From assembly GCA_937868035.1 (NCBI GenBank), contig CALMLK010000119.1, positions 1 through 13,761 on the forward strand: a DNA stretch of 13,761 bases, in the 5' to 3' direction. The stretch is from an uncultured Alphaproteobacteria bacterium. GTDB lineage: Bacteria > Pseudomonadota > Alphaproteobacteria > Rhizobiales > Aestuariivirgaceae. Made by a program: the position numbers and the translations under genes. Positions 1 to 7,338 of the stretch are shown here, one piece after another (position 1 is the first letter of the stretch; the number at the start of each line of letters is the position of its first letter). The notes under the pieces were generated by a model. The model was not told where the DNA came from. It did no database searches and saw nothing but the letters and a program-made list of their open reading frames with translations.

Positions 1-42
1 GCCGCCGAACCGGCTCTATCCCCACATGCCCGTGGTGTGAGC

Positions 43-630
43 ATGCGTGTGCTGGGGGCGATCATCGCGGGCGGACAGTCGCGCCGCATGGGTGGGCAGG
101 AAAAGGCGTTTGTCACGCTTGGCGGCATCACGCTCATGGAACGGGTGATCTCGCGCATCGCGCCACAGGTGGAAGAGGTCGTCATCAACGCCAATGGAGA
201 CGCGGCACGCTTTGCCCGCTTCGGGCAGCGTGTGGTGGCGGACGTGCTGGACACGGGAACGCCTCTTGCCGGACTGCATGCGGTGCTCTGCCTCGGCCAG
301 CGCGAGGGTTTTGACGCCGTCCTCACGGTACCATCGGATTCGCCATTCCTGCCCCTCAACCTTGTTGCGCGCCTTGCCGACGCAGGCGCGCAGACGGGTG
401 CTGCCGTGGCGGCAAGCGGCGGGCAGGTCCATCATCTGACCGGACTCTGGTCTTCCGCCATCGGCTGCAAGCTCGACGAATTGATGCGCGCCCGCACCAT
501 GCAGCGGGTGATGGACCTCGCCGTCGTGTTCGATGTGGCCGCCGCCGCATGGGAGACGGAGCCTGTCGATCCGTTTCTCAACCTCAACACGCCAGCGGAT
601 CTGGCTTTGGCCGAGCAGCAACTGGCCTGA
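43..630 (+). CDS. mobA: Molybdenum cofactor guanylyltransferase MobA
   Basis: MobA transfers GMP from GTP to Mo-molybdopterin in the cytoplasm, making the bis-MGD cofactor of DMSO-reductase-type enzymes such as formate dehydrogenase and nitrate reductase. The N-terminus carries the family nucleotide-binding loop IIAGGQSRRMGG (residues 7-18) followed by K21. A metal-binding Asp sits in VPSDSPFLP (D99), and the C-terminus has the NLNTPADLALAE element typical of the family. At 195 aa the length is normal. The start is ambiguous: GTG at 37 or ATG at 43, both in frame; I prefer ATG because MRVLGAIIAGG matches the family's usual beginning. Neither has a strong Shine-Dalgarno sequence. A TGA in another frame at 38-40 could end an upstream gene, which would make mobA a downstream operon member. 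It converges with the next gene across only 9 bases. Confidence 0.95.
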   Translation: MRVLGAIIAGGQSRRMGGQEKAFVTLGGITLMERVISRIAPQVEEVVINANGDAARFARFGQRVVADVLDTGTPLAGLHAVLCLGQREGFDAVLTVPSDSPFLPLNLVARLADAGAQTGAAVAASGGQVHHLTGLWSSAIGCKLDELMRARTMQRVMDLAVVFDVAAAAWETEPVDPFLNLNTPADLALAEQQLA

Positions 631-636
631 TCAGGC
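625..636. repeat. 12-base perfect palindrome across the mobA stop codon
   Basis: GCCTGATCAGGC reads the same on both strands and is centred on the mobA TGA, in the 9-base gap between two convergent genes. It has no loop, so it makes a poor RNA hairpin and lacks a U tract. It may be chance, or a binding site for a dimeric protein. Confidence 0.3.
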
Positions 637-639
637 GCG

Positions 640-1527
640 CTACGTCCGCGCTGGCAAGATGCGCCACTTCAGGTTCATCCCCAGCGTCGCGAGACAGATG
701 AAGCCAAGGCCGACAAACTGCAGGGGCGAAAGCAGTCTGTCGTAGGCCAGCCAGTCGATCAGAATCACGGCGGCGGGATAGACGAAGTTCATGATGGCGA
801 TGACGCGGGTGGGGAGCAGCGGAAAGGTGGCGTACATGGCCACCATCACCACGCCGGTGTGGATCACGCCCATGCCCACAAGCCAGCCCCAGCTGCGCAG
901 GCTGAGCGCCTGGTGAAAGTCAGCCAGCAGGGCGAGGATCAGGGCTCCGGTCAGGGCCTGCATCATCATCGTCACCTCAGGGCGCTGATTGCGAATGACA
1001 CGGGTGATCATTGTGGTCACCACATAGGCGGCGGCTGAGATCACGGCGAGGAGTGTGCCGAGAAGCCAGTTGCCGCTGTCGGCGTGGCTCGCTCCCAGGG
1101 CGCCGCTGGCCAGGGCCACGCCACCAAAGGCCAAGACCATCCAGATGAATTCATCGAGGCTGAGAGTGTCACGCCACACCAGTACACCGCCCAGCACGAG
1201 GAGAAACGGATAGCTCTGGAAGACCAGCGTCGCCGTCGCTATGGAGGTGATCCGGAATGCCGTGAAAAGCGTGACCCAGCAGAAAGCGAGGAAGGCCCCG
1301 GCGAGCATGGCGAGGAGGAGGTTACGGGGTTTGAGCGCGTCGCGCTTGAGGTAACCGAAGGCAAGGCACCACGATCCGAGGAAGACCGCGCCAAAGAAAC
1401 AGCGCCAGAACACCGTGGTCATCGGGTCGATGCCCGCCTCATGGGCGAAGGCGCCAACGGAAGCGCTGACGGCAAGGGCGATCGCAAGCTGCACCGCCGG
1501 ATGTCTGACCTGGGGTGCGTGGGGCAC
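640..1527 (-). CDS. EamA/DMT-family transporter
   Basis: This is a 295-aa inner-membrane protein of the drug/metabolite transporter superfamily, made of two EamA repeats (about residues 12-140 and 153-287) with roughly ten hydrophobic segments. The features seen are the early FWRCFFGAVFLGSW segment after helix 1, the helix-3/4 region with TSIATATLVFQSYPFLLVLGG (residues 94-114), and the matching second-half element MNFVYPAAVILIDWL (246-260). The substrate cannot be told from sequence; family members export amino acids, metabolites or drugs. The start is GTG, chosen because a GGAGA Shine-Dalgarno lies 6 bases upstream. It sits between mobA and mobB on the opposite strand, so it is not part of a mob operon; its 3' end converges on mobA and its 5' end diverges from mobB. 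Confidence 0.9.
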   Translation of the reverse strand: MPHAPQVRHPAVQLAIALAVSASVGAFAHEAGIDPMTTVFWRCFFGAVFLGSWCLAFGYLKRDALKPRNLLLAMLAGAFLAFCWVTLFTAFRITSIATATLVFQSYPFLLVLGGVLVWRDTLSLDEFIWMVLAFGGVALASGALGASHADSGNWLLGTLLAVISAAAYVVTTMITRVIRNQRPEVTMMMQALTGALILALLADFHQALSLRSWGWLVGMGVIHTGVVMVAMYATFPLLPTRVIAIMNFVYPAAVILIDWLAYDRLLSPLQFVGLGFICLATLGMNLKWRILPART

Positions 1528-1533
1528 GAGATG

Positions 1534-1538
1534 TCTCC
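1534..1538 (-). promoter_or_regulatory. Shine-Dalgarno that fixes the GTG start of the first EamA gene
   Basis: On the - strand this reads GGAGA and ends 6 bases before the GTG at 1525-1527. No in-frame ATG lies just upstream, so this site supports the GTG start. Confidence 0.6.
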
Positions 1539-1629
1539 GATGACGCCTGTGGGTAGGACAAAAGGTGCGGCGTGATCAATCAATGGTTTGTGATAGATGC
1601 TTCACGGAATGTCATGGCCGGTAGGATGG

Positions 1630-1642
1630 CCGCTGCCAGCGG
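1630..1642 (+). other. Small GC-rich hairpin before mobB
   Basis: CCGCT-GCC-AGCGG can fold into a 5-pair stem with a 3-base loop. Its 3' arm touches the mobB Shine-Dalgarno (1641-1647), so it could modulate translation. It is short and may be chance. Confidence 0.25.
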
Positions 1643-1647
1643 AAAGG
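1641..1647 (+). promoter_or_regulatory. Shine-Dalgarno of mobB
   Basis: GGAAAGG ends 10 bases before the ATG at 1658 and is too close to the in-frame TTG at 1649. It therefore supports the ATG start. Confidence 0.6.
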
Positions 1648-1657
1648 ATTGCATGTC

Positions 1658-2173
1658 ATGAGCCAGAAGGTGATCGGCGTTGCCGGATTCAAGAACTCGG
1701 GCAAGACAACCCTCGTCGAACGTCTTGTCCGCATCCTGACCGAGCAGGGCTATCGCGTGTCGACGGTCAAGCATGCACATCATTCCTTCGACATCGATCA
1801 CGAGGGCCGCGACTCCTTCCGCCACCGCAAGGCGGGTGCCACGGAAGTTGCCGTCATCAGCCGTGACCGCACGGCCATCATCCATGAATTGCGCGGCCAG
1901 GAACCGCCATCGCTGGAACAGGTGTTGGCCCGGCTGCACCCCTGCGACCTGGTGATCGTGGAAGGCTACAAGCGCGATCACCACGACAAGATTGAGGTCC
2001 GCAATCTCGCCCTTGACCACCCCTTGCTGGCGGGCGACGATCCCACCGTGGTTGCGGTTGCGGCCAACGGACCGGTGCAGGGCACCACCGTTCCCGTGTT
2101 CGATCGCGATGACGTGACTGGTCTTGCGGCCTTCATCTGCCGTCACATGGAGCTTCGGCCGCGCACGTCCTGA
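1658..2173 (+). CDS. mobB: Molybdopterin-guanine dinucleotide biosynthesis adaptor MobB
   Basis: MobB is a P-loop GTP-binding protein that assists MobA in attaching GMP to molybdopterin. The 171-aa product begins with VIGVAGFKNSGKTT, a clear Walker A (G10-xxxx-G15-K16-T17). It then has the family signature TVKHAHHSFDID followed by G-x-DS-x-RHR-x-AGA (residues 37-61) and the EGYK motif (E102-K105). Length is typical. I chose ATG 1658 over the in-frame TTG at 1649 because GGAAAGG lies at the right distance. The gene is divergent from the EamA gene upstream, and the next + strand gene starts 13 bases after its stop, so the two are probably cotranscribed. mobA lies about 1 kb upstream rather than adjacent, with an opposing gene between, so this gene needs its own promoter; I could not identify one confidently in 1528-1657. 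Confidence 0.95.
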   Translation: MSQKVIGVAGFKNSGKTTLVERLVRILTEQGYRVSTVKHAHHSFDIDHEGRDSFRHRKAGATEVAVISRDRTAIIHELRGQEPPSLEQVLARLHPCDLVIVEGYKRDHHDKIEVRNLALDHPLLAGDDPTVVAVAANGPVQGTTVPVFDRDDVTGLAAFICRHMELRPRTS

Positions 2174-2180
2174 GGGGAGG
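2172..2180 (+). promoter_or_regulatory. Strong Shine-Dalgarno of the DUF924 gene, overlapping the mobB stop
   Basis: GAGGGGAGG overlaps the last two bases of the mobB TGA and ends 6 bases before ATG 2187. It decides the start against upstream in-frame codons that would lie inside mobB. Confidence 0.75.
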
Positions 2181-2186
2181 TCTGCC

Positions 2187-2723
2187 ATGACACCGGATGA
2201 GATGATTGCCGTCTGGCTGGAGGCGGGGGAAAGCCGCTGGTTCACCAAGGATGCCGTGTTCGACGGAATGCTTTCCGTCCGATTCGGAGCCAGCCTGCGC
2301 GAAGCGCGGTTGGGGAGCTTCGACCATTGGACGGCGACGGCGCGGGGGTCGCTTGGCCTTGTCCTTCTCCTGGATCAGGTATCGCGCAACATCCACCGCA
2401 ATTCGGCGCTGGCCTTCGCGGGTGATGCCAAGGCGCTGCAGGTGGCCAAGGCGTCGGTCGCGCGCGGTGATCACCAATCCATGCCGCCACCGCTGGCCAT
2501 GTGGTTCGTGATGCCCTTCGAGCATGCCGAGGACCTGGATTGCCAGGAACGGGCTGTCAGCCTGTTTACCGTGATGGGACTGGGCGCGATGGTCCACTGG
2601 GCCAAGGTGCACCGCGACATCATTGCGCGCTTTGGCCGGTTTCCGCACCGCAATGCCGTTCTGGGCCGCCGGTCACGCCCGGAGGAGGTGGCTTTCCTCA
2701 AGTCGGGTGGCTTCAGCGGCTAA
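2187..2723 (+). CDS. DUF924 family protein
   Basis: This 178-aa soluble protein belongs to the DUF924 family, whose biochemical role is not known to me. The family's landmarks are all present in order: WFTKDAVFDGMLSVRF near the N-terminus (residues 18-33), LLDQVSRNIHR (61-71), the FEHAEDLDCQERAV segment (111-124), and HRDIIARFGRFPHRNAVLGR (142-161) followed by S-RPEEVAFL. Members are thought to fold as TPR-like all-helical proteins. There is no signal peptide or membrane segment. The strong Shine-Dalgarno overlapping the mobB stop indicates cotranscription with mobB, but DUF924 genes occur in many contexts, so I do not infer a cofactor role. The coding frame is intact, with no sign of transfer. 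Confidence 0.9.
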   Translation: MTPDEMIAVWLEAGESRWFTKDAVFDGMLSVRFGASLREARLGSFDHWTATARGSLGLVLLLDQVSRNIHRNSALAFAGDAKALQVAKASVARGDHQSMPPPLAMWFVMPFEHAEDLDCQERAVSLFTVMGLGAMVHWAKVHRDIIARFGRFPHRNAVLGRRSRPEEVAFLKSGGFSG

Positions 2724-2771
2724 GAGACGCGTGTCGCAATCCGCCAAGGCGCTGTCGCTGGCCTTCACGCC

Positions 2772-2801
2772 TGTTGAGTTTTTCTCACTTAGGTGTTGAG
2801 T
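2772..2801 (+). promoter_or_regulatory. Paired TGTTGAGT direct repeats upstream of the dehydrogenase gene
   Basis: The 8-base word TGTTGAGT occurs at 2772-2779 and again at 2794-2801. The 22-base period places both copies on about the same face of the helix. They lie 33-62 bases before the ATG at 2834, in the only AT-richer part of the 110-base intergenic gap. This is a plausible activator or repressor site; I found no sigma-70 promoter with good spacing around it. It may be chance. Confidence 0.25.
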
Positions 2802-2833
2802 CATTATCCCGGATCTCGAGAGCAGGTTTTTCC

Positions 2834-5350
2834 ATGAAGACAGAAGCGCGTGCAGTGGTGATCGGCGGCGGTGTCGTCGGTGTGTCCACCCTTTACCATC
2901 TGGCCAAGAAGGGCTGGAGCGACGTTGTGCTGATTGAGCGCAAGGAGTTGACGTCGGGGTCCACCTGGCATGCCGCGGGACTGTTGCCGCTCTTCAATCT
3001 GTCCTACTCGGTGGGGCAGATCCACAAATACTCGGTCCGCTTCTATCAGGAACTGGAGAAGGAAACGGGCCAGCACGTCGGCTTCAGCAAGGTCTCCAAC
3101 ATCCGCCTCGCCCGTACCAAGGACCGCTGGGACGAGTTCATGTATTATGCCGGTGTTGCCGAAACGATCGGCGTCAAGGTCAACATCCTGACGCCCGAGC
3201 AGGTGAAGGAGATCTGGCCGCTGTGCGAGACCGATGGCATCATCGGCGCCATCCAGCATCCGGATGACGGCTACATCCAGCCCGCCGACCTGACGCAGGC
3301 GCTGGCCAAGGGAGCGCGTTCGCGCGGCGCGGAAATCTACCGCAACACCACGGTGACGGCGATCACCCAGCGCGACGACGGCAAGTGGACTGTCACGACC
3401 GACAAGGGCGAGATCGTTGCTGAACACGTGATTTCATGCTCCGGCAACTTCGCCCGCAAGACGGGCGCCATGGTCGGCCTCGACGTGCCGGTCATTCCTG
3501 TCGAGCACCAGTACATCGTCACCGAGCCGCATCCCGCCATCCGCGAACGCCAGGCCAAGGGCCTGCCGGAAATGGGCGTGCTGCGTGAAGCCGACTCCTC
3601 CTGGTACATGCGCGAGGAAAACGGTGGCCTGCTGCTCGGTCCCTATGAGAAGGGCGCACCCTGCTGCTACATGGATGGTCCCTCCGACGAGAGCGAATAC
3701 GAACTCTTCCAGGAAGACCTCGACCGCCTTGCCCCGCATATCGAAACGGCGATCACGCGCGTTCCGGCTTTCGGTGAAGTGGGCATCAAGAAAGTCTACA
3801 ATGGCGCCATCGCCTATACGCCCGACGGCAACCCCATCATCGGCCCGGCACCGGGCCTCAAGAATTTCTGGCTGAACGAGGGTCATTCCTTCGGCGTCAC
3901 CGCCGCCGGCGGTGCTGGCTGGCAGTTGGCGGAATGGATCGTGGACGGCGAACCCACCATCGACATGATGGGCGTCGATCCGCGCCGCTTCGGCCCCTAT
4001 GCCACGCGCGGCTACCTCAAGATCAAGAACGAGGAAGCCTACGCCAACGTCTTCACGCCGCATTATCCGGATGAAGAACGGGTTGCCGCCCGTCCGCTCA
4101 AGACCACGCCGTGCTATGGCCGGATGAAGGATCTGGGCGCTGTGTTCGGCTCCGTTTACGGGTGGGAACGTCCGGGCTGGTTTGCGCCGAAGGGTTATGG
4201 ACTGTCGAAGGAGGAGATCAATTCTCCCGACGTCCTCACCAACCACAATCACAGTGCTGCCGCCGATGACGGCAAGATCAAGGAAAAGTGGTCTTTCCGC
4301 CGCTCCAACTATTTCCGTTTCGTCGGCGAAGAGTGCCGTGCCGTCATGGACAGCGTCGGCCTGCAGGACATGTCGGCCTTCGCCAAGATGGAAGTGTCGG
4401 GACCGAAGGCGCGGGAATGGCTGGAATCGATCCTCGCCAACAAGATCCCGAAGAAGCAGGGCCGCATCGCGCTCTGCCATCTGCTGACGCCGCGCGGCGG
4501 CGTGCGCGCTGAATTCACAGTCTATGAATGGCAGCCGGGCCGCTTCTACCTGGTCTCGGCCGGTGCCTACGAGCGGCATGACCATGACTATCTCCACAAG
4601 CTCTGCCCCACGGACGGTTCCGTCCGGCTGAACCCGATCACGACGCGCCTCGGCGTGCTGGTGATCGCGGGCCCCAATTCCCGCAAGCTCCTGCAGAAGC
4701 TCACCTCGACCGATCTTTCCAACGAGGCCTTCCCGTGGCTGTCGGGCAAGCAGATCAGCGTCGGGCCCGTATCCAGCCACTGCCTGCGCGTGAACTTTGT
4801 CGGCGAACTGGGCTACGAGTTCCATCATCCGATCGAGCAGCAGGTTGCGTTGTTCGATCTCCTCATGGAGGCGGGCAAGGAATTCGGCATCCGTCCTTAT
4901 GGCATCAAGGCCATGTCGTCGCTCTCGATTGAAAAGAGCTACCGGCTGGTGCCGCGCGAACTTTCCATCGAGTATTCCGCCTATGAGTCGGCGCTGGATC
5001 GTTTCGTGCATCCCAACAAGGGCCAGTTCATTGGCCGGGACGCGCTTGTTGCGGGCCGTGAAAAGGGACTGGGCTGGAACTTCGTCACCATGGAAGTGCA
5101 TGGCATCAAGGACAGCGACTCGGATGTGCGCGGGTCCGAACCCGTCTACGCCAAGGGTCAGCTCGTGGGCCGCGCCACCAATGGCGGCTTCGGTTTCCGC
5201 GTGAACAAGTCACTGGCTCTCGCCATGGTGAAGCCGGAGCACGCAGCTTTGGGCACCGAACTCGAGATCAAGATCCTCGGTTCCATGTTCAAGGCAACGG
5301 TGGTGGCGGAAAGCCCCTACGATCCGGAGAACGTCAAGCTCCGTGCCTGA
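2834..5350 (+). CDS. Dimethylglycine dehydrogenase-like FAD/GcvT oxidoreductase
   Basis: This is an 838-aa flavoenzyme of the dimethylglycine/sarcosine dehydrogenase family. Such enzymes oxidatively remove an N-methyl group and hand the one-carbon unit to tetrahydrofolate. The N-terminal DAO domain (about 6-375) has the dinucleotide fold G11-x-G13-x-x-G16, E35 at the end of the second strand, and STWHAAGLLP, whose H46 matches the histidine that carries covalent FAD in mammalian relatives. A linker (about 380-460) is followed by a GcvT folate domain (about 485-710; LLTPRGGVRAEFTV) and a GcvT C-terminal barrel (about 720-825). There is no signal peptide or mitochondrial-type extension. ATG 2834 is chosen because the reading frame upstream overlaps the DUF924 gene and lacks family similarity. 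Substrate is uncertain: dimethylglycine, sarcosine or another N-methyl amine. Mammalian homologues reduce ETF, and etfB lies at the right edge of this window. Confidence 0.85.
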   Translation: MKTEARAVVIGGGVVGVSTLYHLAKKGWSDVVLIERKELTSGSTWHAAGLLPLFNLSYSVGQIHKYSVRFYQELEKETGQHVGFSKVSNIRLARTKDRWDEFMYYAGVAETIGVKVNILTPEQVKEIWPLCETDGIIGAIQHPDDGYIQPADLTQALAKGARSRGAEIYRNTTVTAITQRDDGKWTVTTDKGEIVAEHVISCSGNFARKTGAMVGLDVPVIPVEHQYIVTEPHPAIRERQAKGLPEMGVLREADSSWYMREENGGLLLGPYEKGAPCCYMDGPSDESEYELFQEDLDRLAPHIETAITRVPAFGEVGIKKVYNGAIAYTPDGNPIIGPAPGLKNFWLNEGHSFGVTAAGGAGWQLAEWIVDGEPTIDMMGVDPRRFGPYATRGYLKIKNEEAYANVFTPHYPDEERVAARPLKTTPCYGRMKDLGAVFGSVYGWERPGWFAPKGYGLSKEEINSPDVLTNHNHSAAADDGKIKEKWSFRRSNYFRFVGEECRAVMDSVGLQDMSAFAKMEVSGPKAREWLESILANKIPKKQGRIALCHLLTPRGGVRAEFTVYEWQPGRFYLVSAGAYERHDHDYLHKLCPTDGSVRLNPITTRLGVLVIAGPNSRKLLQKLTSTDLSNEAFPWLSGKQISVGPVSSHCLRVNFVGELGYEFHHPIEQQVALFDLLMEAGKEFGIRPYGIKAMSSLSIEKSYRLVPRELSIEYSAYESALDRFVHPNKGQFIGRDALVAGREKGLGWNFVTMEVHGIKDSDSDVRGSEPVYAKGQLVGRATNGGFGFRVNKSLALAMVKPEHAALGTELEIKILGSMFKATVVAESPYDPENVKLRA

Positions 5351-5359
5351 CGCACACGT

Positions 5360-6274
5360 CTAGGTGCGGCCTGCAAAGAGCAGCGCCATGCCGCAGATCA
5401 CAAGGCCCGCCCCGAGCCATGCGCCCGCGGCCGGCCTTTGTCTTGTGGTGATCCACAACAGCGGCAGCACCATCGCGGGCGAGGTGGCGGAAAGGGTCGA
5501 GACAATGCCGGTCTTGCCGCCAGAGAAAGCATAGAGCAGCAACGTCATGCCGACGCCCATGGCGAGCACGCCGCTGCCCACGGTGAGCAGCGCAATCTTC
5601 ATCGTCAGGGGATTTTTCTGCCGGATGGTCGGAATGGGGAGAAGCAGGAAGCCGCTGAGGCAGAGGCCTGCCACGCCGATCCGCACCATGGAAGCGACGA
5701 AAGGATCAAGCCCGCCTGCCATGAGGGGGCGGGCAATCACCGAACCGATGGCCTGGCCCAGCGCCGCACCAAGACCGAGCGCCACGCCGATCCAGAGCGG
5801 CCCCTTGCCTTGCTCAAAGACGTGGGTGTTGCCCGCGCGCTTGCCGAAGAAGATCGCCAGCATGACGCCCGCCACGCAGACGGCAATGCCAAGAACCGCA
5901 AGGGGCGACAGGGTCTCGCCGAGAAAGGCGTAGCCCAACACCGCAGCCATGGGGGCATTGAGGGCAAAGAGGATGCTGGAGCGGCGCGGCCCCAGGCGGT
6001 TCAGTGCGGTGAACAGCAGCGAATCGCCCACGAAGATGCCGATCACGCCCGATGCCATGAGCAGGGCCAGGTCGTGGGGAGAGAGGTTCTGCCAGCGGCC
6101 CGTCGCCCAGACCAAGGCGGCAAGCAGCGTTGCCACCGACACCTGCCGCAAGCGGCTGAAGGCGACGGCGCCGAGGTGGCCGGCAGGCACGGCAGCGATC
6201 AGGCTGGTCGCGGCCCAGCAGACGGCCGTCGCCAAAGCCGCAAGTTCGTGGACGGGCAGTGCGGAGAAATCCAT
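5360..6274 (-). CDS. EamA/DMT-family transporter
   Basis: This 304-aa inner-membrane protein has two EamA repeats (about residues 8-142 and 159-301) and about ten hydrophobic segments. The first half contains the typical turn TALNRLGPRRSSILFALNAP (residues 89-108) followed by GYAFLGETLSPL, the usual helix-4 to helix-5 signature with its conserved Glu. The second half repeats it as GGKTGIVSTLSATSPAMVLP. Substrate is unknown. I start it at the ATG complementary to 6272-6274 (MDFSALPVHEL), because the 40 residues upstream in frame are Cys- and Gly-rich and unlike a transporter N-terminus. A start 20 codons earlier at 6334 has a slightly better AAAGG site and cannot be excluded. It converges on the dehydrogenase gene with 9 bases between stops and diverges from the next EamA gene. 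Confidence 0.88.
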   Translation of the reverse strand: MDFSALPVHELAALATAVCWAATSLIAAVPAGHLGAVAFSRLRQVSVATLLAALVWATGRWQNLSPHDLALLMASGVIGIFVGDSLLFTALNRLGPRRSSILFALNAPMAAVLGYAFLGETLSPLAVLGIAVCVAGVMLAIFFGKRAGNTHVFEQGKGPLWIGVALGLGAALGQAIGSVIARPLMAGGLDPFVASMVRIGVAGLCLSGFLLLPIPTIRQKNPLTMKIALLTVGSGVLAMGVGMTLLLYAFSGGKTGIVSTLSATSPAMVLPLLWITTRQRPAAGAWLGAGLVICGMALLFAGRT

Positions 6275-6355
6275 GGAGTGGCAGCTAACATTGCAGGAGA
6301 GACCAGACAACCCGCCGCAACAGGCGGCAGGCATGACGCCTTTTGCTGTCACATC

Positions 6356-6369
6356 CGGGCGCGAGCCCG
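6356..6369 (+). other. Hairpin with a GCGA tetraloop in the leader of the EamA pair
   Basis: CGGGC-GCGA-GCCCG forms five consecutive G-C pairs closed by a GNRA-class tetraloop. It ends 15 bases before ATG 6385, in the divergent intergenic gap. It could shape the 5' leader of the transporter mRNA. A chance origin is quite possible in DNA this rich in G and C. Confidence 0.3.
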
Positions 6370-6384
6370 TGGTATGGCCGAGAG

Positions 6385-7338
6385 ATGGAATCAACGGCGC
6401 GTCAATCCTACGGACAGGGCATCGGCTTCGTGCTGCTCGCCACGCTGGGTTGGTCGCTCTCCGGCCTGTTCGTGCGGCTCATGCCGGGGCTGGATGGCTG
6501 GCAACTCAATTGCTGGCGGGGGTTCTGGATGGCCGTTGTGCTCCTGTGTTACCTGGTGGTGGTCTATGGCCGGGACCTGTGGTCCAGCTTCAGGATCATT
6601 CCACTGGTGGCCCTTTGTTTCTCCGCCGGGTTCTTCGCCCTCGGCTCGACGCTCTATGTCACCTCACTCACACTCGTCAGCACGGCGACGATCTCGGTCA
6701 TCGGCGCCTCGTCACCGATCTTCACGGGGCTGCTCAGCCCCTGGGTCACCGGTGAACGGCCCGGCCTTGCGGCGTGGCTTGCTGCGGCACTGGCCATGGC
6801 AGGCGTCGGCATCATCGCGTGGGAAAAGCTGGAAGGAGGAAACCTCGCGGGGATCCTCATTTCCATCTGCGTGCCCATGACATTTGCAGGGCAAACACTG
6901 GCCCTGCGCCGGTATCGCGGCGTCGACATGACGCCTGCCATCTGCGCGGGCGGATTTCTTTCATTCTTTGCCGCAGGCATCCTCGGCTTTGTGGTTCCCT
7001 ATGTCATGGGACTTGATGTGCGGCCGGGTGGCGGCTTCAACGTCGGCCTTCGCGAAGTCTTGCTGCTTGCCCTGATGGGACCCTTGCAGTTGTCGATCCC
7101 GCTCATCTTCTACATCAAGGGCGCACGCTCCGTGCCCGCCGTGACGCTGGCGCTCATTGCCATGCTGGATGCGGTGCTCAATCCGATGTGGCCCTGGATC
7201 TTCGTGGGTGAACAGCCCGAACGGTCCTCGTTCATGGGTGGCGCCGTCATCATTGCTGCCGTCATCATCTCGATCTTCGGTGGGCAATGGCTCGAACGAA
7301 AAAGGAAACGGGCAGGTTTGAGCGGGTCCATGGCATGA
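6385..7338 (+). CDS. EamA/DMT-family transporter, first gene of a two-transporter operon
   Basis: This 317-aa inner-membrane protein has two EamA repeats and about ten hydrophobic segments. The first half contains GWSLSGLFVRLMPGLDGWQLNCWRG in two short stretches near residues 17-42 and the signature LVSTATISVIGASSPIFTGLL (residues 97-117). The second half carries SVPAVTLALIAMLDAVLNPMW (about 250-270) and EQPERSSFMGG, the usual order at the end of the fold. The C-terminus is basic (ERKRKR), consistent with a cytoplasmic tail. Substrate is unknown. ATG 6385 is preferred over an in-frame TTG at 6343, since the family's first helix begins soon after; the ribosome site is weak. Its TGA overlaps the ATG of the next transporter gene, so the two are translationally coupled. 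They are not obviously two halves of one transporter, because each has both repeats. Confidence 0.88.
   Translation: MESTARQSYGQGIGFVLLATLGWSLSGLFVRLMPGLDGWQLNCWRGFWMAVVLLCYLVVVYGRDLWSSFRIIPLVALCFSAGFFALGSTLYVTSLTLVSTATISVIGASSPIFTGLLSPWVTGERPGLAAWLAAALAMAGVGIIAWEKLEGGNLAGILISICVPMTFAGQTLALRRYRGVDMTPAICAGGFLSFFAAGILGFVVPYVMGLDVRPGGGFNVGLREVLLLALMGPLQLSIPLIFYIKGARSVPAVTLALIAMLDAVLNPMWPWIFVGEQPERSSFMGGAVIIAAVIISIFGGQWLERKRKRAGLSGSMA

Noticed and set aside
2-40. Possible tail of an upstream gene ending at TGA 38-40, just before mobA
   Set aside because: Only 12 residues are visible (PPNRLYPHMPVV) and I recognise no family in them, so the existence of a gene cannot be supported from this window.
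2501-2833. N-terminal extension of the dehydrogenase reading frame by 111 codons
   Set aside because: It overlaps the DUF924 gene, has no family similarity and is Pro/Arg/Gly-rich; the FAD-binding start MKTEARAVVIGGG begins at 2834.
3434-5101. A 555-codon open frame on the - strand, antisense to the dehydrogenase gene
   Set aside because: It lies wholly inside a well-supported gene. The translation is rich in His, Arg, Ala and Asp with no recognisable domain, as expected of the antisense frame of a GC-rich gene.
5438-6880. A 480-codon open frame on the + strand across the divergent transporters
   Set aside because: Its product is hydrophilic and low in complexity and it crosses two good transporter genes in other frames; it is a high-GC shadow.
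7287-7334. Earlier ATG start for the YddG-like transporter
   Set aside because: It would add 16 charged residues not typical of the family, while ATG 7335 gives a clean ATGA overlap with the preceding gene.
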